From a virus, in the IMG/VR virus record IMGVR_UViG_3300044843_000696, positions 1-25,590 of that record: 25,590 nucleotides of DNA; one strand, given 5' to 3'. Shown here piece after piece: positions 9,101-16,274 of the stretch. Below the pieces are notes generated by a model. The model was not told the origin of the DNA, did no database searches, and saw nothing but the letters and a program-made list of their open reading frames with translations. The stretch's first letter is position 1; each line of letters begins with the position of its first letter. A program made the translations under genes and the position numbers.

Positions 9101-11860
9101 ATAGAATCCACTTCCTTCATTAGAATTAATATCATTAGCACTTTTTATAAAACCAGAAGGAATACCTGCTTGGCCGATATTTAATTCGCTAGTTATATTA
9201 GATCTTTCTGCTAGTAATATTTGAGTTGCAGTGGCGCTAAACTCATTAGTGAATGGTATCCAATCTGGACTTGTTCCACTAGGAGCAGAATCTATATTAG
9301 TAGTTGCTGCATACCAATAGTTAACACCGCCAAAACTATATTTTACAACATCTCTTCTTAAATTATTTCCAACATATCCAATTCCTGTAGACCATTCTCC
9401 TCTATATGTAATGCCAGGACCAGTTAAAGATCTTCCAGAATAACCAAATGCAGCATTTAGAATCATTCCTTCATTAGGGAAATCTCCATCAAGCGCTCTT
9501 ATCTTTATATAATAAATACCACCACTACTTGGTGTACCAAAAATTTGATTAGATGAATTTAGAGTTGTATTTATTCCTGGAGGAAAAATTGCACCATCAT
9601 CAACACCAGATAATGTTGTAGCGCTAATTGAGAAAGATGTTGCTCTAGAATTTGTTTGAATTTTATAGAAAAATGGTTCGTCTATTGGTGAACTTATATA
9701 ACTAGGACTTGTAAATATAGTAGAATTTGGTGGTCTAAATCCTTCAATAGCAGAGACAGAAACTGCATCAGATAATATAGAATTTTCATATCCAATTCCA
9801 GTATCATAGTAATTATTAAATAAGAATAATTTACCTGTTCCTTGAAAATCTCCACCAAGTTTAGCTCTAATATATGTATAATCTGGACCAATACCACTTG
9901 AGATTCCGCTAATATTTTTTTCTAGAATATCTATTTTTATTTTTTCAACATCTTTAAATCCGAATATATTTTTAGTTCCAGCATTCCCGCTAAAAAATAC
10001 TTGATTAACATTTGTTGCATTAATTCCAGAGATAATAACTTCGCCTAAATTATTATAATTAGTATTTGATGGACTATTAAATGATATAGTTGGAAGAATA
10101 TCAAAACTTTTATTAGCTGGTAATAAATATTCATCATTAAATTTATTTCTTTTGATCTTAATTTGAGATCTTGGATTTTGAATTTCTCTTGGTATTCTTA
10201 TTTTAATACCAGTTGAAGTATTATCTATCTTTATTCCACTTACGCTATAGTCTCCAGTTATATTTATTTTACCAGTTGGTGTATTAAAAAATATTTCTGA
10301 ATTAGTTAGGTTTCCATAATCTCCAGAATATGCAATTGGGCTATAAATTTCTACTTCATCAAGATATTTTGCTGCTTGTACCCCAGAAAGATATCTTATA
10401 TTGATAAGATCAGTATTTAATCTTACTGATGCTATTAATTTATCATTTGTATCTGGAGATACAATCTTTGTTCCAGAATTTGGATAATCAAGAGAATAAG
10501 CATATATCTCATTTGTTATATAATTATTTGGTAAAATAAAAGAAGCCTGGTGAGTAGATCCAGTGAGATAATTTACTGTAATCTTTTCTCGATTAATATT
10601 TTGCTGACCAAGATTAATATAATTTATTCTATGTAAATTTTTACCAGATATAGATACTGATCCTCCAGACAATAATATATCATTAGGATTAAATCCAGTA
10701 GGATCTAATGGTCTATATAAAATTTGTAATAATTCATCTGAACTATCTTCTCCAAAATTTGTAATAACATTGACTTTATTATTCTCTGCTAGATATGGAA
10801 TTTGAAAAACTAAATTTTCTCCATCGTAATTAAAATTTATATTCTTTAATGGACCCAGGTTTAAACCAGTTACAAATGTTAAATTATCTCCGCTTATTCT
10901 TATGTAAGATTCTTGATTATATCCAGTTATTGGATCTATGCTATAAATTTTAGGACTACCAAGGACTTGGAAACCAGTCTTAGAGATGCTTATAGAATTA
11001 ATAGTTAAATCTGTAGGCGCTTTGTATTTTAAATTTTCTACAAAAATAGCTTGATTTTTAGTTATATTTCTTGGTATTTTAAATTCTATAAATTGATTGA
11101 ATCCAGTATATTCAAATTTCTCATAATTTAAAATTATATTTGCATCTCTTCCATTTCCAGTTTGAGATTGTAAAATAAAACCAGTTGGTATAATTGTAAA
11201 TGATCCAGAATCAAATATGTTTAGAAATGCTATAGATCCACTTATGCCAGTGGATTGAACTTCTAATATACCACTTGAATTAATATCAAATAGTTTATGA
11301 TATGTTGAATCGATATATATCTTTTCACCAACATTATAACCAGTGCCATTATTTAACAATTCATATCCTGTTATTTTATATAATCCAGTCTTTTGCTCTG
11401 TTGGAATAATTTTATTATTTCTCGAATCAATAAAGAATAAATTTGGTGCGGGATAAAAATTAGTTCCACTTATTCTTACAAATTCGTCTGGAAATGCGCC
11501 TGTCTTTTCGATTCCAACAATGCTAGGTTGATCTAATACATTTAATTGAACAGTATTTGTAGATTTTCCTTCAAGATTGAATACAGAAAGATCATATTTC
11601 GTCTTTGTTACTCCTGTTGATATAGTGAAACCAACAACATCTAAATATAATGTATTATCAATTCCACTAACATCTTCTAATCTTCGTCCATATACATTAA
11701 AATAATCATTCGAATTATAAATATTTTCTCCAGAGACTTGTATAATACCTTTTTTAAATTCAATACCAGATAGTATTATTTTCTCACCAGTAACAGCGTA
11801 AACTATACTAGGACTTTGTATAAAAGGTGCTGATTGATTAATCTGTAAGATTAAACTCAT
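3110..11860 (-). CDS. Giant mosaic tail fibre/adhesin with IPT/TIG, CBM-like, YadA-like and LamG-like domains
   Basis: 2916 residues, Asn/Ser/Gly/Thr-rich, with no signal peptide seen. The N-terminal ~650 residues hold repeated IPT/TIG Ig-like units, for example PSIVGIEKTGAFPDEFVRIS (~111) and SPKIYSIDPITGYNQ (~302). A putative-Ig (He_PIG) domain lies at ~715-790 (PSSGGIYYIKIRA). A CBM5/12-like module is at 823-867. YadA-head-like repeats are at ~968-1080, a LamG/ConA-like domain at ~1900-2198 (FTISAWVYP, then WNHVAFSYD, ending YIGEVRIDDYAI), and a second YadA-like array at ~2700-2850. The C-terminal tail LPTSSGLVPVGGLYRSGDFI resembles the end of many phage fibres. The gene overlaps the upstream gene by 4 nt (ATGA) and has a Shine-Dalgarno AAAAAGGAAA. 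Its role is most likely host-surface binding from the virion. The reading as a fibre is inference from architecture and position. Confidence 0.8.
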   Translation of the reverse strand: MSLILQINQSAPFIQSPSIVYAVTGEKIILSGIEFKKGIIQVSGENIYNSNDYFNVYGRRLEDVSGIDNTLYLDVVGFTISTGVTKTKYDLSVFNLEGKSTNTVQLNVLDQPSIVGIEKTGAFPDEFVRISGTNFYPAPNLFFIDSRNNKIIPTEQKTGLYKITGYELLNNGTGYNVGEKIYIDSTYHKLFDINSSGILEVQSTGISGSIAFLNIFDSGSFTIIPTGFILQSQTGNGRDANIILNYEKFEYTGFNQFIEFKIPRNITKNQAIFVENLKYKAPTDLTINSISISKTGFQVLGSPKIYSIDPITGYNQESYIRISGDNLTFVTGLNLGPLKNINFNYDGENLVFQIPYLAENNKVNVITNFGEDSSDELLQILYRPLDPTGFNPNDILLSGGSVSISGKNLHRINYINLGQQNINREKITVNYLTGSTHQASFILPNNYITNEIYAYSLDYPNSGTKIVSPDTNDKLIASVRLNTDLINIRYLSGVQAAKYLDEVEIYSPIAYSGDYGNLTNSEIFFNTPTGKINITGDYSVSGIKIDNTSTGIKIRIPREIQNPRSQIKIKRNKFNDEYLLPANKSFDILPTISFNSPSNTNYNNLGEVIISGINATNVNQVFFSGNAGTKNIFGFKDVEKIKIDILEKNISGISSGIGPDYTYIRAKLGGDFQGTGKLFLFNNYYDTGIGYENSILSDAVSVSAIEGFRPPNSTIFTSPSYISSPIDEPFFYKIQTNSRATSFSISATTLSGVDDGAIFPPGINTTLNSSNQIFGTPSSGGIYYIKIRALDGDFPNEGMILNAAFGYSGRSLTGPGITYRGEWSTGIGYVGNNLRRDVVKYSFGGVNYWYAATTNIDSAPSGTSPDWIPFTNEFSATATQILLAERSNITSELNIGQAGIPSGFIKSANDINSNEGSGFYLGYDNSYNAGLPKFRVGNSGGYIKFDGLGLDIFGPLSGVLTTSRNVRNTDNTVGSEYSLSVGFNNRIETGANNSIAIGSNNLIHENTPNSFIFGENNIVTGGRRIAISAGSRNIISGDKNYESLDSVIVGGVNNTLYGSYSNIVGGKNNFIDSVTSGYSAISNQLFDVPVTGTTGAGIQNINIEIPKPRNSANYAILNSQEYTESLTGANGSQIISGNFKKSGNFLIPLPNQFYFNLSGRRNFDYSVYYDNKLTYETGIYTGLVSGRLTGIITGFLIQTLSYAYNPDLGSNHYGSFNGIGLGAGFISARLSGSDYYGRRTGIYTTLTSGNITMYGALLPDGTFAHSGLTGLWNGSNYGSSLQRLFYLTDINSGTTGNGNTQIKDLYGGTTLISKSGVFGSLFNTGGFNTSRILSTNNTAQFISGNGNIAIGYTLPYTNSFYTNYKNTYYHDFVNLDAEFIGYYNGANKGIGNYFYFYAPSGNPPIGRFGNSSGVGYVVDFNEKDGKVQIFWNTGLLTESAILPALSASSTSINSWPITGRINFHTGVFNVLLNNQLVIDNYKDNDFLYRNKDSKGFGLGAYTGSGFGGNHAIRNFNFSVGLNPYNEDYDTPSKCVKARGHVIYPNTFTEESYGGIDYSFGFNNTGIWYRGFTGEFEFKLNSKISDIRNSTLMFYWNAPRMNMLNTGSEPDLWWDYPKLWISGATGQNAQLWLQYQGNTSTNWLSNTQYISGYSPYGFNSLDFVQNNYSGIRPFQVNKWNKIRYEQTSAPIGDPNGYLSSFGNPFPGHNIRIYVNNILRISGITAAYTPYIDASNSGLHHHMGFRLFPNFNEFALDTNQREVFIKNFRFTGTNSVTVNDILDTQDKPSGNLIYNTNLVRTTYPSRDYGYYLTEFGYDNFYKNDARVITGYSGIGSRFQFGPGQIQKPFSGIIDINNLYTNSIINTGGISVTNSFVIREQKTTKIRNLSSSYYGVLPAKVETNAKYIEIDLGSGHAIEAHMTSGQADFTISAWVYPQVQKTPWLPNGADITGNRSNLKTLIAFVQETGTGVLKIANPNWTWGLFVGAVETTGYGDNSFGYATDLPYPYGSQRISLDTRPGVAGDPYSNTGAFLFGSFDGMTSSGTLCSNEVGYVPNHTLGRLWTTGTSFRGVSPSIFTGESPFNFVPTPTYGVLSEMRLIPNQWNHVAFSYDATKSYYYNNTRNIRYYINGNLVTSGRKNFSARASKGDATSYYGNFNKIYIGAMPVLSGVRRELVSHAFQGYIGEVRIDDYAITGESFNVQGFIDEFRRPLLHVKPSGSNIFISDNSNLKYNKKHLSTNYVTGYVDYLANFTQNFITGRYYPPTTFGMSSWINSVSENVYSGTFASASGRNSIENNKRLQFKVLLNSLNTSTNTGINVNFVNKFNTGVVNNFNYIVLPSYIQTGNIYNNFSKTGFKINNFTSSGFRVKIDNTLSLDTTGMFFVAQTGAFRGIDGNSGKFIEINSLYLSGANNLTGDQFFNDYTGWIRIPRLLNVDYINYNKPRFFGNVYTQSGSDIIDSQYSYIYRIGEVSGAAQYRQYFYSPAASIAFSSPDTYLPFSGGGMYSPPESNINLFDIITGGTGMPIPFYPTAYQIKILKDDYYNIEYAATFDKISGPDVSKSVSFRLQKSVNTGSNWFTVQEKIYTDSHIYSMHNTGIDYASSGDLYRVNVNVFYDPTGTNNEIYSSLISISRQEDFDNRRNIYVKLNNPNIDSYAINKNRMLTGLKIDYILTDEDIDYSTLRELLGEGAFGRVSLLGFEDVGSSSIFGGTGNYIKGLVNTIGGGINNSIIGDYNTIPGGRSNTIIDTPPGNLPPQALFSTILGGNFNTISGNVVDGVILGGETNLIMNSARDTAEEITATSIIGGKNNVISGSYSTILGGFNNIVSGAFGYGLGRNVFNTKSGSMVLSDATSNQLKPSFNENSLTLFFTNGMYITGVDTGSNRAPIIFALNSLPTSSGLVPVGGLYRSGDFIKIRLS
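3330..3760 (-). repeat. YadA-head-like repeat array, C-terminal (residues ~2700-2850 of the giant fibre)
   Basis: Repeats of the form (S/N)-x-I-(G/L/I)-G-G-x-N-N-x-I with 11-17 residue spacing, for example NTIGGGINNSIIGDYNTI, STILGGNFNTISG, SIIGGKNNVISGSYSTILGG. This fits the left-handed beta-roll of trimeric autotransporter heads (YadA head / Hep_Hag) and similar trimeric phage fibres. It suggests that this end of the protein trimerises. Confidence 0.7.
5265..6165 (-). other. LamG/concanavalin-like domain in the giant fibre (residues ~1900-2198)
   Basis: The segment begins YIEIDLGSGHAIEA, continues FTISAWVYPQ, has WNHVAFSYD followed by RNIRYYINGNLV, and ends GYIGEVRIDDYAI. These are the conserved strands of the LamG/pentraxin-like jelly roll (S-x-W-V/F, W-x-H-V-A, Y-x-N-G, G-x-I-x-E-V-R-I), a carbohydrate- or protein-binding fold. 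Binding specificity is not deducible. Confidence 0.7.
8640..8960 (-). repeat. YadA-head-like repeat array, internal (residues ~968-1080 of the giant fibre)
   Basis: The same repeat grammar as the C-terminal array: SLSVGFNNRI, NNSIAIGSNNLI, NSFIFGENNIV, DSVIVGGVNNTLYG, SNIVGGKNNFI. The NNSIAIG unit is closest to canonical YadA head repeats. It starts about 100 residues after the CBM-like module. Confidence 0.7.
9260..9394 (-). other. CBM5/12-like module in the giant fibre (residues 823-867)
   Basis: A pair of Trp (GEW and DWIPF) brackets a 45-residue unit with RRDVVKYSFGGVNYWYAATT and a SAPSGTSPDW ending. This is the W...(D)xVxY..G..YxA.......P....W pattern of family 5/12 chitin-binding-type modules. 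Related units occur at the N-terminus of gpM and inside gpL. Confidence 0.6.
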
Positions 11861-13596
11861 TCGTATATATTTCCTTTTTCATCTAATATTTGCACCATAT
11901 ACCTACCACTAGATAGATTATCTAACGGCAAAATACCTGTTAATGTATTTACATCTAATAATGTACAATTCATACTAAAATCATTATTTTTCTGTTTATA
12001 TAAATCTTCTAGATATCTAAATCTTACAGTAACACCATTGTATCCTGTACCATCAATAAGAATTGACTTCTTAAAGCTTAAACCACTTATTATTATATAA
12101 TCTCCTTTGTATCGATTACTATATTTTAATCCTGTAGCTAATGGAGCTTCTCTAAATGAATCTAAAGATATTTTTTCTAAACCTATAGAATTAACTAAAA
12201 TTAATTCTCCATTTATATAATAATCGGTATTAGGAATATTAAATTGCAAAGTATTCTTATTAATAATTTGAAGATTATTTACCTGTACCCTTTCTTTAAA
12301 TGAGTTTTCATCACCTGTAAATAAATATATTTTTTCATAGTAAGATCCAGAACCTTCTAAAACAAAAGTATTTAAATTTGTATTTATGTTATCAAAATTT
12401 AAATAGTTTATCTTCATCATTCCTGTACCTGATAGATTTAAACTACCACTAGGTAGATTTAGATAGAAATTATTATTATTTAATTCGTATAGATTTGAAT
12501 CTATATAAGTTAATCCAATTGAAGCTCTTCTTTGAGATAATGCACTACCAGAATTTGTTAATCCTTCTAAACTTGTTAAAATAAAAGGTGGATATAGTTT
12601 ATCATTATCAAATGTAATGTTATGATCTGTTGTTCCAGTAGCAAGATTTATTCCAGAGCATACATAATTTCCACTATCATAGACTCCAGTTCCATATTTT
12701 ACGGCTAGATAATAATATTTTATATCATTACTAAAAGTATCGCAGAGATTTATAGCAAATCCTGAGATTGTTTTCATATCTATATATGAGAATGGAGTAT
12801 TATAATTTAAATTATTAGAATTTCCTGTTCCAGTATAATTCATCGAATAGAATACGGCATAACCTGTATCTGAAAAATTGCTTTGTAAATTTACATCAAC
12901 ATATAGATTTCCAGTAGAGATAACTCCTGTATGACTCTTGATATTATTTGAATTAATTAAAGGGAAATTAAATATATGTTGTTCATAATATTTTTGAGAT
13001 AAGTCTTCTTTAAACTTTAAATCTAGAACTCTACCGCTAGCAATCGTTGGCTGAGAGTAGTTAATTATATTAAATTTATTTTTTTCTTTATTTAAATTAA
13101 AATTTTGGATTAAGACTATATCAGAATTTCCAGTATCTGAATATGTAGGCAAACTTATTGTTTGATTAGAATTTAAAAAATAATAATTAATATCATTCGT
13201 TATAGGTTCTGCTAATAAATATCCTGTCGTGATCGATGTTAAGACTTTGCCACTTACTGTTACTAAAGTTCCTAATGGACCTTGTTTTGGATCAAAATTA
13301 TCTATTTTAAATATTGGTAAAAAATCTAATTCATTTTGGGACATGACTATATCAGTAGATGAGGCTACAAGTTTACCTGTGGTAAGATTGTTTGGAACAA
13401 TAAAATTTCCCTCAGATTCTGAAATTAAGTTTAGATTTACTTTTTCTCCACAAAGTATTAAATCCTCAATATAGTCTAAATCCGTACCATAAAGCGTTAC
13501 TGTATCTCCAATATCTCCAGTCGTTAAAGATAAACTTGTTATCTTTGGAGCTACAGGTATATATTGAAAAAATTGTGATGAGGATACTAATGGCAT
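11857..13596 (-). CDS. IPT/TIG-domain structural protein (probable tail-associated adhesin)
   Basis: 579 residues. At least three Ig-like IPT/TIG units can be seen: APKITSLSLTTGDIGDTVTL (from ~16), FKIDNFDPKQGPLGTLVTVS (from ~95), and a C-terminal unit with KYSNRYKGDYIIISGLSFKK followed by GRYMVQILDEKGNIYE. The middle (~130-480) is Asn/Ser/Thr-rich beta sequence with many TG and SG dipeptides, like the giant fibre next to it. The start has GGAG 10 nt upstream. The gene begins 13 bp after the preceding gene and overlaps the fibre gene by 4 nt (ATGA), so the two are probably translationally coupled and act together. A fibre-attachment or fibre-base role is plausible; no enzyme motif was seen. 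Confidence 0.7.
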   Translation of the reverse strand: MPLVSSSQFFQYIPVAPKITSLSLTTGDIGDTVTLYGTDLDYIEDLILCGEKVNLNLISESEGNFIVPNNLTTGKLVASSTDIVMSQNELDFLPIFKIDNFDPKQGPLGTLVTVSGKVLTSITTGYLLAEPITNDINYYFLNSNQTISLPTYSDTGNSDIVLIQNFNLNKEKNKFNIINYSQPTIASGRVLDLKFKEDLSQKYYEQHIFNFPLINSNNIKSHTGVISTGNLYVDVNLQSNFSDTGYAVFYSMNYTGTGNSNNLNYNTPFSYIDMKTISGFAINLCDTFSNDIKYYYLAVKYGTGVYDSGNYVCSGINLATGTTDHNITFDNDKLYPPFILTSLEGLTNSGSALSQRRASIGLTYIDSNLYELNNNNFYLNLPSGSLNLSGTGMMKINYLNFDNINTNLNTFVLEGSGSYYEKIYLFTGDENSFKERVQVNNLQIINKNTLQFNIPNTDYYINGELILVNSIGLEKISLDSFREAPLATGLKYSNRYKGDYIIISGLSFKKSILIDGTGYNGVTVRFRYLEDLYKQKNNDFSMNCTLLDVNTLTGILPLDNLSSGRYMVQILDEKGNIYE

Positions 13597-13609
13597 ATAT
13601 ATTACTCCA

Positions 13610-14575
13610 TCATGCGGTTAAGATTTTAATCTGCTGAGTAAATGGTCTCTTCATTCTGGGTACTCTTGCTCTAACAGTTTGAGAGTTTAGAATTGTAAAT
13701 TCTTCTGCTGGAGTATTTCCAAATAAAACAGATACAGTATATTCTAAATTACTTCCACTAATAGTTACTATATCATTAATTTGTGCAGAAGATGGACTAA
13801 ACCCAGAAATAACTGCATCAGATATTAAGTTGTATTGTCTTATTGATATTTCTGTTGTTAATAGATCATCTGATTTTGTTTGAAAAGATTTCTTTGTTAA
13901 AAATCCAGAAGCTAGATAACTTTGTATATATGGTTTATCTATAGGACTAACAATAAAAGATACTCCAACCATTTGTCCAGAAATTTCAACTAAAGGGTTT
14001 AAGTTATCGCATACTATAGACGCTACAATCTCTTTTACTCCAAAGACTCCACGCCTCTCTTCTTTATCTCCTATATATATTTCTTGCCTAATGTCTGCAG
14101 AGTATGTAAAATTAGCAGATAAATAATTACCAGTTATATATTGATTGTTAAAGTTAGAAATAAGAACTTCATTAATATGTACTAGATTATCTTCAATAGG
14201 TTGATTAGAGTACGATGGATTAAAACTACCACTTGGAGATCTAAAGAAAACGATATCTGCATTACAATTAACAGGATTATGAGGAGCTAATCTAGCTGTG
14301 TAATTTTTTATATACCCAGTTTGTATAATGCCACCAAAATCAAATTTTATTGGATCATTTGAATATAGATTTTTCCTAATTGGATCTTCTCCAGTTAAGT
14401 AATATGAAAAATTTAAAGATCCTTGTATAGTATTTTCTGGAGTTATTTGATTTGTATATCTTTGACCAATCTCAAAATAGGGAGCAATTTGCGCTTCATA
14501 AGAAAGTTGAGCCTCTGTAGCAAGGATTGCTTCATCATTAATTTTAACTAAAACATTTTTTCCATTATAAAACAT
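13610..14575 (-). CDS. Tail-tube-like duplicated protein with C-terminal IPT/TIG domain
   Basis: 321 residues. The N-terminal 255 or so residues consist of two similar beta-rich halves, each with an Y/S-x-A-x...P-x-Y/I-x-I/L-G motif followed by a conserved strand: YEAQIAPYFEIGQR...GSLNFSYYLTGEDP, then YSADIRQEIYIGDKEERR. The upstream neighbour (262 residues) has the same two-half layout and aligns throughout (IxINxxxILAxxAxL, YxxxxxGDP, VxPxNxV). The last ~65 residues form an IPT/TIG unit (ISGFSPSSAQINDIVTISGS), as the lambda tail-tube protein gpV carries an Ig-like C-terminal domain. The start is 3 nt after the upstream stop and no Shine-Dalgarno is seen, so translation is probably coupled. 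The tail-tube call is an inference from strand pattern, duplication and context. Confidence 0.55.
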   Translation of the reverse strand: MFYNGKNVLVKINDEAILATEAQLSYEAQIAPYFEIGQRYTNQITPENTIQGSLNFSYYLTGEDPIRKNLYSNDPIKFDFGGIIQTGYIKNYTARLAPHNPVNCNADIVFFRSPSGSFNPSYSNQPIEDNLVHINEVLISNFNNQYITGNYLSANFTYSADIRQEIYIGDKEERRGVFGVKEIVASIVCDNLNPLVEISGQMVGVSFIVSPIDKPYIQSYLASGFLTKKSFQTKSDDLLTTEISIRQYNLISDAVISGFSPSSAQINDIVTISGSNLEYTVSVLFGNTPAEEFTILNSQTVRARVPRMKRPFTQQIKILTA

Positions 14576-14578
14576 AAA

Positions 14579-15367
14579 TTAATAATATTGAATAAGTGTT
14601 TTAGTTGTGCGAACAATATCATCAAGATTTGATTCTATCGTACTATTATTTACATAAGCATCTGGCATTTCAATCTCAAAACTATTTGAATCTAGTAAGC
14701 CAGAAACTTGTATTTTTATTGGTATATTTTCTCCTGTATAAACAAGCTTTGTGAATAGATTCTCTGTCATATTAACTGTTTCTTGCGCTCTTATTGGTTT
14801 AACTTCAACAGGATCTTCATTTCCTAAAGAATAGACAGGAGTTAGATTAGCTGCAAATGTATAAGTTAAATTATAAGTATCTGCTCCAAAATTCTTTCCA
14901 GAAACAATATTGCTTTTTGAACTATGAGCAATACTATCAGAAGATGCCGTATTAGGATTAGTTTTTGTATTTAGGTTGCCGCTTATTTTATGATATGAGA
15001 CATAACTAGCTTGTGCAACAACAACATTATTTGGTTCTACTTTAAAATTATAATTATTTAGATAGCAATTATATCCAGTAACTCCAGCAAAAGCAATTGT
15101 TACTCCAGGATAATTTGCTGGTGCAGCTATAAAATTTTTTATTTCTTTTACAGTGTTAAATGCAGGATCGCCAGTTGGATTGATAAGGTAAGATATTTGA
15201 AATGTATTATTTTTTGGTCCTGTAGTTATCTGTTTTTTAAATGGTTTTCTTTTGCCTAGAGTATAAACTGGTCCTAAAGTGACATCTGTATTTAGATTAG
15301 CAGAAACAGCCAAAATCCCTGTATTATTAATTCTAATTTCGCATTGATCGTAATATATTCTAGCCAT
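14579..15367 (-). CDS. Tail-tube-like duplicated structural protein
   Basis: 262 residues. Two repeats are visible: first LNTDVTLGPVYTLGKRKPFK then SYLINPTGDP (~25-70), and second YTFAANLTPVYSLGNEDPVE (~168-190). The PVY(T/S)LG core is nearly identical between halves, showing internal duplication of one beta domain. The protein is a clear relative of the 321-residue protein downstream. A strong Shine-Dalgarno (AAAGGAGTAAGG) lies upstream of the ATG, better than that of any neighbour, which suggests high expression as expected for a tube-forming protein. Whether it is the major tail protein or a tube-like adaptor cannot be settled here. Confidence 0.55.
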   Translation of the reverse strand: MARIYYDQCEIRINNTGILAVSANLNTDVTLGPVYTLGKRKPFKKQITTGPKNNTFQISYLINPTGDPAFNTVKEIKNFIAAPANYPGVTIAFAGVTGYNCYLNNYNFKVEPNNVVVAQASYVSYHKISGNLNTKTNPNTASSDSIAHSSKSNIVSGKNFGADTYNLTYTFAANLTPVYSLGNEDPVEVKPIRAQETVNMTENLFTKLVYTGENIPIKIQVSGLLDSNSFEIEMPDAYVNNSTIESNLDDIVRTTKTLIQYY

Positions 15368-15399
15368 AATCCTTACTCCTTTTACCTATTAAAATTACA

Positions 15400-16206
15400 C
15401 TATCTGTGGACAGTACTCGAATATGTTAATTGTAATAGTATACTACCATCAACATCTGCGCTATAATCTTCTCTTATAAGAAGAGCGTTATTCATATTAA
15501 AAGTATTAATAATTGTATTTGTATTACTCTTTTTCAAGTCTACAGAAAAGTTGTAAACGTTCTGTTTATTTGGAAAGTCAAATAGATTTTTAACTTTATA
15601 ATCGTCTAATGTTATAGAAAACGCTGCTGTTATTAATAATGGATATTGCAACTTTACATCAACTGGTCTTATATTTGTAGCGTCATATATTGGCAATCTA
15701 GAAGATTTAATATTTAAAGAGAACTGATTAATTTTTTGATTTTCTATCTCATTAAAATTAATAGAAATATCACCAGGATTCACTATATTTAATTGTGAAT
15801 TGTCTAAATTGAACGGTTCACTAGATGAAATACCGCTTCCAAAGTTATTATAGATATTCCATTTTGTGGCTATTGTAGGAATAGTTCCTATAGCACATTC
15901 AAAATTATACTCAGCCAGATAACCACTATTCATTAAAAATTTATTATCATTATAGTCTATCTTTAGATTAGCACCTATGTCTCCTGTATATTTTATAAAT
16001 GGGTCATAATTAATTAAAAATGCATCTAAACTTAACGCTCCAACATATAGGCCTATAGGAGCCCTAGATAAATTGTTAGTATTGGAACCTAAATATTTTA
16101 GATCTTCATATGGTAATTCATAGCTTGCGGCTATAGATTGAAGGCCTGTTAATGGCGCAGAATCTATATAAACCTTATTAAATTCCTTTGTAAGTCTAGA
16201 TAACAT
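15400..16206 (-). CDS. Tail-tube-like structural protein, first gene of leftward unit
   Basis: 268 residues. The N-terminus VYIDSAPLTGLQSIAASYEL, followed by LKYLGSNTNN...RAPIG and SLDAFLINYDPFI, fits the pattern of phage tail-tube-like proteins with a GxQSxxxSY...xxxG...P...xxxxxxYxDP arrangement. A second weaker copy seems to lie at ~165-215 (SLNIKSSRLPIYDATNIRPV). It therefore looks like a third, more divergent member of the family formed by the next two genes. It is the first gene of the leftward unit, starting with an AAAGG Shine-Dalgarno 8 nt before the ATG, and is divergent from gpM across 68 bp. No catalytic motif was seen. Confidence 0.5.
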   Translation of the reverse strand: MLSRLTKEFNKVYIDSAPLTGLQSIAASYELPYEDLKYLGSNTNNLSRAPIGLYVGALSLDAFLINYDPFIKYTGDIGANLKIDYNDNKFLMNSGYLAEYNFECAIGTIPTIATKWNIYNNFGSGISSSEPFNLDNSQLNIVNPGDISINFNEIENQKINQFSLNIKSSRLPIYDATNIRPVDVKLQYPLLITAAFSITLDDYKVKNLFDFPNKQNVYNFSVDLKKSNTNTIINTFNMNNALLIREDYSADVDGSILLQLTYSSTVHR

Positions 16207-16274
16207 TCCTTATACCTTTACTATAAATTACACAGCATTAGGTGTAAATATATTAAAGGAATAAGGTAAGGTAT
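16207..16274. promoter_or_regulatory. Divergent promoter region with hyphenated palindrome
   Basis: This 68-bp gap separates the leftward structural unit from the rightward tail-tip operon, so it should hold promoters for both or read-through control. It has an inverted repeat TTACAC-AGCATTAG-GTGTAA (16228-16247). On the + strand TATAAATT (16222-16229) differs by one base from the T4-type late promoter box TATAAATA. On the - strand TTTACA (16243-16248) and TATAGT (16220-16225) are 17 bp apart, like sigma-70 elements, but the implied start would fall inside the Shine-Dalgarno. The + strand also shows AAGGA and AAGG before the gpM ATG. Confidence 0.4.

Noticed and set aside
13229-13474. 81-codon + strand open frame inside the IPT/TIG gene
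   Set aside because: Antisense to a well-supported coding region, no ribosome binding site, no recognisable motif.
16220-16248. Sigma-70 promoter TTTACA-N17-TATAGT as the definite leftward promoter
   Set aside because: Matches are good but the implied start would fall within or after the AAAGG Shine-Dalgarno, leaving almost no leader; kept only as part of the regulatory region, not as its own call.
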